Origin: Melioribacteraceae bacterium | Lineage (GTDB): Bacteria; Bacteroidota; Ignavibacteria; Ignavibacteriales; Melioribacteraceae | Reading direction: 5' to 3' | Assembly (NCBI GenBank): GCA_027030245.1 | Contig: JALVFE010000032.1 | Coordinates: forward strand, 167,707-231,706 | Length of the DNA: 64,000 nt | Translations under genes and position numbers: made by a program | Notes under the pieces: model-generated | Seen by the model: only the letters and a program-made list of their open reading frames with translations | The model's database searches: none | Told to the model about the DNA's origin: nothing | In this document: piece by piece, positions 54,701-62,267 of the stretch | Layout of the letters: the number at the start of each line of letters is the position of its first letter | Numbering within the stretch: the first letter of the stretch is position 1

Positions 54701-54992
54701 GAAAGAACTTAACAGAAAATTGAACGGCGATAATTTGAGAAGAAGATACGAAGGGGCAGTTCCGACTTCAGTAAAACAGCGTGTTGAAATAATTACATCC
54801 GCATTGTGGAGTACTACGGAAAAACCAACGTATATGCTGAAAAAATCGTACAAAACTGCGAACGATAAGTTAGGTGAAATTCTATCCTCTCTTAAATCGG
54901 TTGACGCGGAAATTAAAAATATGGAAAGTTTACTCAATAAATACAATGCTCCGTATACTCCGGGACGTATTCTGGAATGGGAGCGAAATTAA
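51723..54992 (+). CDS. Secreted sortilin/BNR-repeat glycosyl-hydrolase-like protein
   Basis: 1089 residues with a signal peptide (MKKFITLLIILLLASTFSSSA). Two beta-propellers are indicated by Asp-box/BNR motifs: KTTNNGITF, KSEDGGKSWK, KTTDGGKTWK, RSLDSGKTWE, KSVDRGVSWT, KTTNGGRTWF, YTKDGGKTWKK. FKFRGIGPAITGGRIVAIAV at the start is characteristic of a widespread family often called VPS10/WD40-like glycosyl hydrolases. After about residue 790 there is a region with a Lys/Glu-rich coil (TLKEKRREKEKEKQKKGED) and an Ig-like domain. Unlike the 4020 gene, it has no T9SS tail. Substrate unknown. Confidence 0.87.
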   Translation: MKKFITLLIILLLASTFSSSAKDKKAASDSLKNVDLSGLKFRGIGPAITGGRIVAIAVNPKNHSEYYVAAGHGSLWKTTNNGITFTPVFDHENSYAIGSVAVDPSNPNIVWVGTGENNNQNNVIYGDGIYKSEDGGKSWKNMGLKNSAHIGGIIVDPQNSNIVYAAAYGSLRNKGGDRGVFKTTDGGKTWKNVLHISDYTGVYEIHMDPRYSNILYAVAHQRMRKLYTGVYGGPESGIYRSLDSGKTWEKMKSGLPSEAVGRIGLAISPANPDVLYAIVEATKKDKGVYKSVDRGVSWTKQSSYISSYPFYFQKLFCDPADVNTVYSMDVFLQVSKDGGKTWKNLGEKHKHVDNHYLWIDPDNNKHMLAGCDGGLYETYDQGKNWDFKNNIPIAEIYKVTVDNSQPFYYVYAGTQDNNSFGGPSRTISSGGITNQDWFFTWSGDGFETQVDWKNPEIIFAQSQYGGLARFNRKTMEKFYIRPIDFGEYGYRFDWDSPLLISQFDNKRLYFGANVLLRTDDQGNSWKEISPDLTRGVPKEMQKLMGRSWSIDELVRKGSMAQLSTIAESPLDENVLYTGSGDGLIHYTKDGGKTWKKAKKIPGLPKYARIHQIIASRFDKQTAYAACHNFVGGDYKPYLYKTTNGGRTWFSINGNLPEKGSTYTIAEDHEKPDLLFVGTQFGVYFTVDGGKEWIKLKNGIPNASVMDLEIQRRENDLVVSTFGRGIYILDDYSPLRYLSEDLLKKDAFIFPVKDALMFIESTPFGFGGTGFMGASFFSAPNPKVGAVFTYYLKDELKTLKEKRREKEKEKQKKGEDIKYPSYDELKKEMEEPEPFVLFTVSDSEGNTIRKLKTKAQKGINRIVWDFRYDKFTPVELNEKKSDVPWDEPDQGYMVVPGSYFVSMSKFENGKFTELVPPQKFVCKLLYEDKLSKKDKTELKNFNRKVAKLTVSVTGADEYRKELERKISYLKKAVLVAADVPVVTLNDLIKVELKLKELNRKLNGDNLRRRYEGAVPTSVKQRVEIITSALWSTTEKPTYMLKKSYKTANDKLGEILSSLKSVDAEIKNMESLLNKYNAPYTPGRILEWERN

Positions 54993-55022
54993 TACAATAG
55001 CTAATTAAAAAATTTGTCTAAA

Positions 55023-55088
55023 TGCCGGAAGAAAAATTCCAAATTAATTTAACTTAAAAATCTTCCGGCAAGTTATATTCTGTTTTTT
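55023..55088 (+). terminator. Possible terminator after the BNR gene
   Basis: TGCCGGAAGA (55023-55032) and TCTTCCGGCA (55061-55070) form a perfect 10-base stem with a 28-base AT-rich loop, followed by TTTTTTT at about 55083. The loop is long for a classical terminator. Confidence 0.4.
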
Positions 55089-55208
55089 TTACCAAAAGCG
55101 CCGCTCTAACAATCCAAATGTTGACATTCATCACTATTTAGAGTTAAACTAATTTACAATCACTGGAAAAAATATTATTTTAGAGGCTAAAAAAATAGAG
55201 GTAAAGAT

Positions 55209-56498
55209 ATGTATAAAATCCTTATTGCGATGTTTTCAGTCACTATAATATTTGCTATTCCCTCCAATACACAAGCTCAGTTTTGGGAAAAATTAAAAAA
55301 ACATGTAGAAAAGAAAGTTGAAAGGGAAGTCGAAAACAGAACAAATAAGAAAGCCGACCAAGCAGTGGATAAAGTTTTTGACTCTGCAGAAAAAAGCGTG
55401 GAAGATGCAGTAACGGGAAAAAGCGAGAACAAAAAAGCGGAATCGAATAGCAAAGAAAACAATCAAGATAGTAAGAGTTCAAAAAAGAATAATGCCGGTG
55501 AGGAAGAAGTTGTAAATAGTGAAAGTGAGGGGGAAACAAAAATTATTTGGTCGAAATACGATTTTGTACCGGGTGACCAAGTTATATTTGAAGATGGGCC
55601 AAGCACAGATGAAGAAAACGGAGAATTTCCAAGTCGTTGGGATTTATATGATGGCAGTTCTGAAATTGCAGAGTTTAATGGTGAACCCGTGATAATGTTT
55701 CTCGAAGGCGGAACAATTGTGCCATATATAAAAAAATCAAATGAAGACTATTTGCCAGATGTTTTTACGGTTGAGTTTGACGCTTACTTTAAGCCGGGCG
55801 CACATTATCAAAGATATTGGCTTTTATTATATGATATAAAAAATCAATCCGGAAGCGTAAAAAACAGATTACAAATTTATGTAAACGGTTTTGATTTTGG
55901 TAAATCAAGCAGATCATATCCCGGTACGGAAGATTATGGCTGGGGTGTTAATCCCAAAGGTGGATGGAGACACATATCCGTTGCTTATACGAAAGGTAAA
56001 TTTAAAGCCTACATGGACGATACAAGATTGATTAATATCCCTCATTTAGATGGTAACCCAAGCGGAATTTCCATAGAAGCTGAAAATAAAGACCAAATGT
56101 TTATCAAAAATATACGTATTGCCAAAGGAGGCGTTAAATATTATGACCGTGTATTAACTGACGGAAAAATTGTTGTTAACGGAATTCGATTTGACATTGA
56201 TAAAGCAACCTTAAAACCGGAAAGTATGGGTCCGATTAATAAAATTTATAAACTAATGAAGAAAAGACCCGCCTTAAAATTTAGTATTGAGGGGCATACG
56301 GACAGTGATGGAGACGAAAATCATAATTTGGAACTCTCGAAACAAAGAGCAAAAACGGTTATGGATAAACTTATATCTATGGGTATTTCCCCCGATCGAT
56401 TAAAATACACAGGTTTTGGAGAAACTAAACCGATTGATTCAAATGCTACTCCTGAAGGCAAAGCGAATAACAGAAGAGTAGAGTTTGTAAAATTTTAA
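55209..56498 (+). CDS. OmpA-family protein with coiled coil and jelly-roll-like domain
   Basis: 429 residues. A signal peptide (MYKILIAMFSVTIIFAIPSNTQA) is followed by a charged coil (about 25-110, FWEKLKKHVEKKVEREVENRTNKK). Residues about 125-310 look like a LamG/jelly-roll domain (FTVEFDAYFKPGAHYQRYWLLLYDI, GWRHISVAYTKGKFKAYMDDTRLI). The C-terminal 110 residues are the OmpA/MotB peptidoglycan-binding domain (IRFDIDKATLKPESMG, IEGHTDSDGDENHN, LSKQRAKTV, GFGETKP, NRRVEF). It would tether an outer-membrane or periplasmic domain to the cell wall. The ATG has AGAGG upstream. Confidence 0.88.
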   Translation: MYKILIAMFSVTIIFAIPSNTQAQFWEKLKKHVEKKVEREVENRTNKKADQAVDKVFDSAEKSVEDAVTGKSENKKAESNSKENNQDSKSSKKNNAGEEEVVNSESEGETKIIWSKYDFVPGDQVIFEDGPSTDEENGEFPSRWDLYDGSSEIAEFNGEPVIMFLEGGTIVPYIKKSNEDYLPDVFTVEFDAYFKPGAHYQRYWLLLYDIKNQSGSVKNRLQIYVNGFDFGKSSRSYPGTEDYGWGVNPKGGWRHISVAYTKGKFKAYMDDTRLINIPHLDGNPSGISIEAENKDQMFIKNIRIAKGGVKYYDRVLTDGKIVVNGIRFDIDKATLKPESMGPINKIYKLMKKRPALKFSIEGHTDSDGDENHNLELSKQRAKTVMDKLISMGISPDRLKYTGFGETKPIDSNATPEGKANNRRVEFVKF

Positions 56499-56869
56499 GG
56501 TTAATAATTCAAACAAATTTAAGTGGGGAACAGCTATGGTTGTTCCCTGTATTTATCTTTCCTTCTCATTCCGAAGATTATTTGCACTGCCGTTGAGGCC
56601 CATGCCTCGACGTTTTTAACATAAATTTTTTATTTCAGTAGAGATCGGTGTTTTGACATTCAATGATTGAGAATATCATTTCTCTCTAAAAGATACCATG
56701 GTGGAGAGGACCATTCCTCTCCACAGATCACCGGCTCCTTAAGTTATATTTTATCTGAAAATGTTAAAGATTTAATTATAATCTAACAATGCCAAGATGT
56801 GTATCTTGGCATCAAGGAAAGATTATTGCCTCAAAATTTCGTATTTTATTTTAACATTTAAGGTGAAGT
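56499..56869. repeat. Intergenic hairpin mosaic
   Basis: No gene. GGGAACA/TGTTCCC (56526-56547, probable terminator for the OmpA gene), GTTGAGGC/GCCTCGAC (56592-56611), GTGGAGAGGA/TCCTCTCCAC (56701-56724) and TGCCAAGAT/ATCTTGGCA (56790-56811). The order hairpin, TTAAAGATTTAATTA, TGCC hairpin is as at 50.7 and 61.0 kb. Confidence 0.75.
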
Positions 56870-57502
56870 ATGAATATAACAATAATCGGAGCTACGAAAG
56901 GAATCGGGAAAGAAGTATTGAAGCAATCGTTGCAAGCGGTTCACAACGTTACGGTTCTTGCGCGCAATCCGGAAAAGATTGATATAAAAGAAGAAAATCT
57001 TACAGTTGTAAAAGGTGATTTTTTAGATTATGATTCGGTTGCTCAATCCGTAAAAAATGCGGATACGGTTGTTGTTAGTGTTGGGGCAATGCCCACGAGA
57101 AAACCGGTAAATTTATTTTCCGAAGGAACCAAACATTTGCTTGAAGCGGTAAAGCAAGGGAATATACACCCGTTAATTATTGCGGTTACAGGTATCGGTG
57201 CGGGCGATAGTAAAGGGCACGGCGGATTTTTCTATGATAAAATTTTTAAACCGCTTTTGCTTAAAACCATGTACGAAGATAAAGACAAGCAAGAGCAAAT
57301 ACTGATGAACGGATACGACAATTGGGTTATCGTACGACCCGGAATGTTAACGAACGGAAAGTTAACCGGAAAGTACAGGGCTTTAACGAATCTGGAAGGA
57401 ATAAACGGCGGCAAAATTTCACGGGCGGATGTTGCGCATTTTATATTGGAGCAAGCCGCAAACCCGACATATTTAAAACAAACGCCGTTGTTAATTTATT
57501 AA
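56870..57502 (+). CDS. NAD(P)-binding oxidoreductase (NmrA/biliverdin-reductase-B-like)
   Basis: 210 residues. The N-terminal dinucleotide motif is ITIIGATKGIGKEV (3-16), followed by VTVLARNPEK, which favours NADP. A conserved RPGMLTNGKLTGKYR near 158 belongs to the atypical SDR group (flavin reductase/biliverdin reductase B). It has no YxxxK catalytic pair, as is normal here. The substrate is unknown. It is closed by a perfect 28-base palindrome. Confidence 0.87.
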   Translation: MNITIIGATKGIGKEVLKQSLQAVHNVTVLARNPEKIDIKEENLTVVKGDFLDYDSVAQSVKNADTVVVSVGAMPTRKPVNLFSEGTKHLLEAVKQGNIHPLIIAVTGIGAGDSKGHGGFFYDKIFKPLLLKTMYEDKDKQEQILMNGYDNWVIVRPGMLTNGKLTGKYRALTNLEGINGGKISRADVAHFILEQAANPTYLKQTPLLIY

Positions 57503-57507
57503 TGTTT

Positions 57508-57535
57508 GTAGGGAACAACCATGGTTGTTCCCTAC
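57508..57535 (+). terminator. Perfect 28-base palindrome after the oxidoreductase gene
   Basis: Arms GTAGGGAACAACCA and TGGTTGTTCCCTAC, no mismatch, five bases past the stop. It resembles the hairpin at 56526-56547 and might be a mobile repeat recruited as terminator; a T run is weak. Confidence 0.5.
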
Positions 57536-58026
57536 GTTAAGTTTTGATAATCTTCAATTTTATCAATATCATTATATTGCTACCACCGTCCACACGGGTG
57601 TAGAATTAAATTCCAAATGACAAATGACAATTTCCAAATGACATATAACAAATTCGAGTTTATATTTTATATTGTTCACGCCGATGGCGTTTGCGGAAAG
57701 AAATGGAGAATTCTTCTTAGATCCCGAAATAAATTCGGGATGACAGGTTCTTAGGACTGTTATTTTATTTATAGCATGTCATACTGTCCCGAATGCTTTC
57801 GGGATCTGCATCTTATTTTAACAACGGGTTCTTTTTAGATCCCGAAACGAGTTCGGAATGACAGGTTCTTCTTACTGTCATGCTGTTCGCCATAGGCGAA
57901 TCATTTCAGCATCTGATTGTTCTTTTTGCATTCCGAAACAATCCGCCGTAGGTGGATAGGATGACAGTTTACAATTAATCTGCCAAGGTCGGTCGGAATT
58001 ACGATTTTTGAACTTAAAAACAACAT
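57536..58026. repeat. Repeats of ATCCCGAAT-type hairpins
   Basis: No gene. Several inverted pairs follow each other: ATCCCGAA/TTCGGGAT around ATAAA (about 57720-57740), TCCCGAA/TTCGGGA around TGC (57788-57806), CCCGAAACGAGTTCGG, and TTCGCCATAGGCGAA (57886-57901). AGGTTCTT and ATGACAG recur as spacers. The region looks like a separate hairpin-repeat family from those at 50-57 kb. Confidence 0.6.
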
Positions 58027-58623
58027 TTACGTTAGATTTTTATAATCTTCAATTCTGTCAATATCATCAAATATTTCTTTGTATTCGCACTCCCAATATT
58101 TTTTATTAATTCCGTCGTGCGATATTTCCCTTAAATTTGAATCATCGGGCGACACACTTACTTTTTCAATTACTTTTTTGTCGAACAAAACCGGGTGACC
58201 CTTCCGCTTTCCCGATACCGGTTGAATCCAATCGTATCCGTTTTCAATTTGATTAATAAAATCAAAATAAAACCGGAGCGGAAGAGTAGGTTGATCGACG
58301 AACTGATACAAAACCCAATCTGTGCCGGAACAATTTAACAATCCGGTTTTTAATGATGTGAACATTCCGGCTTTGTAATTCGCGTTATGTACAATCCGGA
58401 TTTTCTTCAACTCCGCGGGTTTCATTCTTTCTTTTAAATACTTATCGATCTTGGCAGAGTTAAATCCCGTTACGACAATTACCTTTTCGCAAACAGTGCA
58501 GAGTTTTCCGGCAATGTTTTCAACAAAACTTTTTCCTTCATATTCCAATAGCGGTTTGAACTTTCCCATTCTTCCGGAAAGTCCGGCGCTAATAAGTAAA
58601 CCGTATATCTTCAATTTTCCCAC
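58027..58623 (-). CDS. MocA/YgfJ-like molybdenum cofactor nucleotidyltransferase
   Basis: 198 residues. LLISAGLSGRMGKFKPLLEYEGKSFVEN at residues 9-36 is the signature of MobA-like nucleotidyltransferases; LxAGxSxRMGxxKxLL points to the MocA/YgfJ branch, which adds a nucleotide (CMP in MocA) to molybdopterin for xanthine-dehydrogenase-type enzymes. QFVDQPTLP gives the metal-binding D-Q-P. It would complete the cofactor for the hydroxylases at 38-49 kb although separated by about 9 kb. Confidence 0.87.
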   Translation of the reverse strand: MGKLKIYGLLISAGLSGRMGKFKPLLEYEGKSFVENIAGKLCTVCEKVIVVTGFNSAKIDKYLKERMKPAELKKIRIVHNANYKAGMFTSLKTGLLNCSGTDWVLYQFVDQPTLPLRFYFDFINQIENGYDWIQPVSGKRKGHPVLFDKKVIEKVSVSPDDSNLREISHDGINKKYWECEYKEIFDDIDRIEDYKNLT

Positions 58624-58701
58624 GGATTAAAATTAGTATATCATATTGTTTTTTCCATTACTAAATTTACGCAATATGTTTAGAAAAAATCCGGAGAAAC
58701 A

Positions 58702-60753
58702 ATGAAACGATTATTTGTAATATTTTTTCTGATTGCCATCCCGTTTTTTGCACAAGGAAATAAACGGCCGGTAACAATTGAAGATTTATATAAAACATCT
58801 TATGTAGGCTCCCAGCAAATTTCCCACGACGGTAAAAGGGTTGTGTTTACAGTTACAAAAAATAATTTACGGGAATCGAAAAGCAATACTGATATTTATA
58901 TTGTTAACGTTGACGGAAGCGGCTTAAAGCAATTAACAAATAACGAAGCTGCTGATTACAATCCGCTTTGGAGCAAAGACGATAAATCGGTTTATTTTGT
59001 TTCCACAAGAAACGGTAAACCGCAATTGTTTGAACTGCCGTTGGACGGAGGCGAAGCAAAACAAATTACAAATTGTAAATTCGGGATTTCTTCGCCTAAA
59101 CTTTCCGCAGACGGAAGTAAAATTATTTTTCAAGCCAAAGTATTTCCCGAGTGTGGAACGGATTACGAATGTAACAAAAGGAATCTCGACGGAATGTTAA
59201 ACGGACCTGTTCAAGCTCACCTTGCCGACAGTTTGTTCGTAAGGCATTGGACGGAATACAACGACGGGCAATATACTCATGTGTTTTATTTAAATTTAAA
59301 AGATACTTCGCTTACCGATTTAACTCCCGGATTTTACAATTCGCCTACGTTTTCCGCCGGCGGAAGCGATCATTACGAATTTTCTCCGGATTATTCGGAA
59401 GTGGCATTCGATTCGAAGCGTGTGGAAAATCCGGAGAGCTCAACAAATTCGGATGTTTGGACGGTTTCACTAAACGGTGAAAATCTGAAAAACATTACCG
59501 CGGAAAACAAAGGATACGACGGCGATCCGGTTTATTCGCCCGACGGAAAATATATCGCTTACAAAACACAAGCGACAGACGGTTACGAATCGGATATGTT
59601 TAATCTGGCGATATACAACCGTAAAACCGGGGAAAGAAAAATATTAACGGAAGCTTTCGATAATTGGGTGAACGGTTTCGCGTGGAGCGGGGATTCGAAA
59701 TTTATTTACTTCACCGCATTCGAGCGCGGTTACATGCCGTTGTTCAAGATTAATATCGAAACGTTAAAAATAGAAAAGCTTATACCACGCAAAGTGATTG
59801 CGTCGTTTAAGATTTCACTGGACGAAAAGTTCGCGATTGTATCTTATTCGCAAATCGATAAACCTTACGAACTTGCGCGGTTTGATTTCAACACGGAAGA
59901 GTTTAAGGATATAACGAATATTAATCGGAAAATCCTGGATGAAGTCGATTTCCGTCCCGTAGAACAACTATGGATAAAAGGCGCAGACGGCGTTCCCGTT
60001 CACACTTTCTTGATCAAGCCACATAATTTCGATCCGGATAAAAAATATCCGCTTATAATTAATGTTCACGGCGGACCGCAATACCAATGGATGGATTCTT
60101 TCCGGTTCGATTGGCAAGTATATCCTGCGGCAGGTTATGTTTTGGCTTTCCCCAATCCGCACGGATCAATCGGTTACGGTCAAGATTATACCGCCGCAAT
60201 TTCACGCGATTGGGACGGTAAAGTTTTTACCGATGTAATAAAAGTTACCGATTCGCTTGCAAAATTAAGTTACGTCGACAGCACACGAATGGGAGCAATG
60301 GGCTGGTCGTACGGCGGATATTTTATGAATCTGCTTCAAGCCAAAACCCGCAGGTTTAAATGTTTGGCTTCTATGATGGGAATTTACGATCTGGCCGAGT
60401 TTGCGGAAGAAACGGAAGAGCTTTGGTTTTCCAATTGGGATTTGGGAAAAGATTACGAATCGAAATCACCGAGTAAGCATGTTGATAATTTTCAAACTCC
60501 CACGTTAATCATCACAGGTGAGAAGGATTACAGAATTCCATACACACAAAGCATCCGGTATTTTACCAATTTGCAATTGAAAGGAATCAATTCAAGATTG
60601 ATAATTTTCAAGAACGACGGGCATTGGCCGAGTTTCTTAAGGTCGATGCCGCTTTATTACAATGCTCATCTCGAATGGTTCCACAAATATTTGGGCGGGA
60701 AACCTGCTCCGTGGGACAGTAAAAAGATGGTAAGAAATTTACAGTATCAGTAA
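58702..60753 (+). CDS. S9-family prolyl oligopeptidase (DPP/acylaminoacyl peptidase type)
   Basis: 683 residues with a signal peptide (MKRLFVIFFLIAIPFFAQG). Residues 20-400 are a WD40/TolB-like propeller (SHDGKRVVFTVTK, GSGLKQLTNNEAADYNPLWSKDDKSVYFVS in parts). The C-terminal alpha/beta-hydrolase domain carries Ser536 in GWSYGGYF, Asp609 in GEKDYRIPY and His641 in NDGHWPSF. GGPQYQWMDSF near 455 forms the oxyanion site. It should cleave short peptides after proline or similar residues outside the cytoplasm. Confidence 0.92.
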   Translation: MKRLFVIFFLIAIPFFAQGNKRPVTIEDLYKTSYVGSQQISHDGKRVVFTVTKNNLRESKSNTDIYIVNVDGSGLKQLTNNEAADYNPLWSKDDKSVYFVSTRNGKPQLFELPLDGGEAKQITNCKFGISSPKLSADGSKIIFQAKVFPECGTDYECNKRNLDGMLNGPVQAHLADSLFVRHWTEYNDGQYTHVFYLNLKDTSLTDLTPGFYNSPTFSAGGSDHYEFSPDYSEVAFDSKRVENPESSTNSDVWTVSLNGENLKNITAENKGYDGDPVYSPDGKYIAYKTQATDGYESDMFNLAIYNRKTGERKILTEAFDNWVNGFAWSGDSKFIYFTAFERGYMPLFKINIETLKIEKLIPRKVIASFKISLDEKFAIVSYSQIDKPYELARFDFNTEEFKDITNINRKILDEVDFRPVEQLWIKGADGVPVHTFLIKPHNFDPDKKYPLIINVHGGPQYQWMDSFRFDWQVYPAAGYVLAFPNPHGSIGYGQDYTAAISRDWDGKVFTDVIKVTDSLAKLSYVDSTRMGAMGWSYGGYFMNLLQAKTRRFKCLASMMGIYDLAEFAEETEELWFSNWDLGKDYESKSPSKHVDNFQTPTLIITGEKDYRIPYTQSIRYFTNLQLKGINSRLIIFKNDGHWPSFLRSMPLYYNAHLEWFHKYLGGKPAPWDSKKMVRNLQYQ

Positions 60754-61486
60754 ACCGTATGGAACAACGATCGTTTTATAGAAGGAGAGGACCACTCTTC
60801 TCCTTCAGATATCTGTCCCAAGATTAATATCATACCGGAAAAATTTTAATATTTAATTTCTAGGGTGGAAAGGACCATTCCTTTCCATCGGTTGGAAACC
60901 GCAATATCCATATCATTTCATTGAAGGAGAGTACCACTCCTCTCCTTCGGATACCTGTCCCAAGATTAATATCATACTGGAAAAAATTTAATATTTAATT
61001 ATATCTTTATAATGCCATGGTGTGGACCTTGGCATCCATGGGAACGTCCTAACCACAAATTCGTATGGGACGCAAAATTTACGTCCCATACCATTTCACT
61101 GCCGTCGAGGTCCACACCTCGACGTGTCTAATGTTATAAATTATTTAGTACAGTCGGAACTAACGTTTTAACCCTAGTGAAAAAGACCATTCCTCTCCAC
61201 TAAAATAGTTTAATATTTAATTACGTCCCCATACTGCCGGGGTGTGCCCACAGGCAACAACGGGAAATTTACTAAGGAAATTCTAACCCCTCCTAACCTC
61301 CCATTTGGGAAAGGGGAGGAACTAAACTCCCTCCCTTTTGCAAAGGGAGGGAAGGGGTGGGTTTGAAAATATAAATATCGAACTATAACCATCTGTCTTT
61401 TCAATGCCGGAAATAACCATTCCTTTCCACTAATTACCAGTGGAAAAGTTGGGAAAATACAAATGATCCTTGCAAGTTATTAAATA
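60754..61486. repeat. Hairpin mosaic preceding the toxin-antitoxin genes
   Basis: No gene. AAGGAGAGGA type at 60782-60805 and 60924-60947, GTGGAAAGGA/TCCTTTCCAT at 60865-60888, TGCCATGG/CCTTGGCA at 61013-61034, GTATGGGACG/CGTCCCATAC near 61063-61091, GTCGAGG/CCTCGAC at 61104-61123, AAAAAGA type at 61177-61200. The C+T-rich element copy 2 lies at 61262-61391. The segment 60865-61035 is repeated directly after the YoeB gene at 62046-62205. Confidence 0.75.
61262..61391. repeat. C+T-rich repeat with G-run hairpin, copy 2
   Basis: Matches 50799-50950 throughout, minus an internal CGCCTCGGCGGGC stretch: GGAAATTTACTAAGG, AACCCCTCC, the CTCCCTCCCTTT/AAAGGGAGGGA stem and GGGTTTGAAAAT. Confidence 0.75.
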
Positions 61487-61506
61487 AGTACGTATATTAG
61501 TACGTA
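61487..61506 (+). promoter_or_regulatory. Tandem TACGTA operator of the YefM-YoeB pair
   Basis: AGTACGTA, TATT, AGTACGTA: two TACGTA hexamers with centres 12 bases apart, 23-40 bases before the antitoxin ATG. E. coli yefM-yoeB uses two TGTACA hexamers at the same 12-base spacing, so the geometry supports autoregulation by YefM. Confidence 0.6.
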
Positions 61507-61528
61507 AAAAATAACTTATAGGTGTGAA

Positions 61529-61780
61529 ATGATTGCGGCTAATTTTACGGAATTCCGTACGAAATTAAAAAAGTATCTTGATGCTGTGGAAGAGAATAAC
61601 GAGATATTGGTGATTAAAAGAAAAAGCGGCAAAGGAGCGGTGATGATTTCTTTGGACGAATACAATTCGATCATGGAAACCGTTCATTTACTAAGTTCAA
61701 AAGCAAATGCCGATAGATTGTTTGAGTCCATGCGTCAAATGAAAGAAGGAAAAGTAGTAAAAAGGCGTTCATTGAAATAA
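61529..61780 (+). CDS. yefM: YefM-family antitoxin
   Basis: 83 residues: MIAANFTEFRTKLKKYLDAVEENNEILVIKRKSGKGAVMISLDEYNSIMETVHLL (read as two halves) is the YefM/Phd N-domain; the C-terminal part ends in basic EGKVVKRRSLK. It neutralises YoeB and binds the operator upstream. Its stop is 2 bases before the toxin ATG. Confidence 0.93.
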   Translation: MIAANFTEFRTKLKKYLDAVEENNEILVIKRKSGKGAVMISLDEYNSIMETVHLLSSKANADRLFESMRQMKEGKVVKRRSLK

Positions 61781-61782
61781 AT

Positions 61783-62037
61783 ATGAAAATAGTTTTTTCA
61801 AAAATTGCCTGGGAAGATTATGTCTCGTGGCAAAAAGATGATAAAAAGGTAGTAAAAAAGATAAATGAGTTAATAAAAGATATTGAACGCAATCCTTTCA
61901 AAGGTAAAGGCAAACCCGAAGCGTTGAGATTTGATTTGGCGGGATTATGGTCAAGAAGAATAACCCGCGAACACAGGTTGGTCTATAAAGCGGTTGGTGA
62001 CGAAATATTAATTTACAGCTGCAGATATCATTATTAA
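61783..62037 (+). CDS. yoeB: YoeB-family mRNA interferase toxin
   Basis: 84 residues, canonical: FSKIAWEDYVSWQKDDKKVVKKINELIKDIERNPFKGKGKPEAL (in two halves), LAGLWSRRITREHRLVYKA and the C-terminal SCRYHY. The active-site Glu/Arg/His set is present (Glu in KPEAL, Arg in RRITREHRLVY, His83). It cuts mRNA at the ribosomal A site. Appears intact, unlike the ParE-like toxin at 23.4 kb. Flanked on both sides by long direct repeats. Confidence 0.95.
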   Translation: MKIVFSKIAWEDYVSWQKDDKKVVKKINELIKDIERNPFKGKGKPEALRFDLAGLWSRRITREHRLVYKAVGDEILIYSCRYHY

Positions 62038-62045
62038 TAACCCTA

Positions 62046-62205
62046 ATGGAAAGGACCATTCCTTTCCACCGGTTGGAAACCACAATATCAATATCATTTT
62101 ATTGAAGGAGAGTACCACTCCTCTCCTTCGGATACCTATCACAAGATTAATATCATACCAGAAAAAATTTAATATTTAATTACATCTTTACAATGCCGAG
62201 GTGTG
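62046..62205. repeat. Direct repeat of 60865-61035
   Basis: ATGGAAAGGACC hairpin (62046-62069), CGGTTGGAAACC, AAGGAGAG hairpin (62105-62128), CGGATACCT, CAAGATTAATATCATACC, AATTTAATATTTAATTA and then half a TGCCGAGG hairpin, cut off by the IS end. Nearly identical to the 60.9 kb copy, so the YefM-YoeB pair sits between direct repeats of about 165 bp. Confidence 0.75.
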
Positions 62206-62267
62206 GAGAGGCTGTCTCAAAACTCAAATAATTTAAATATATTTGATAAAGAAAAAAGAGGATAAAA

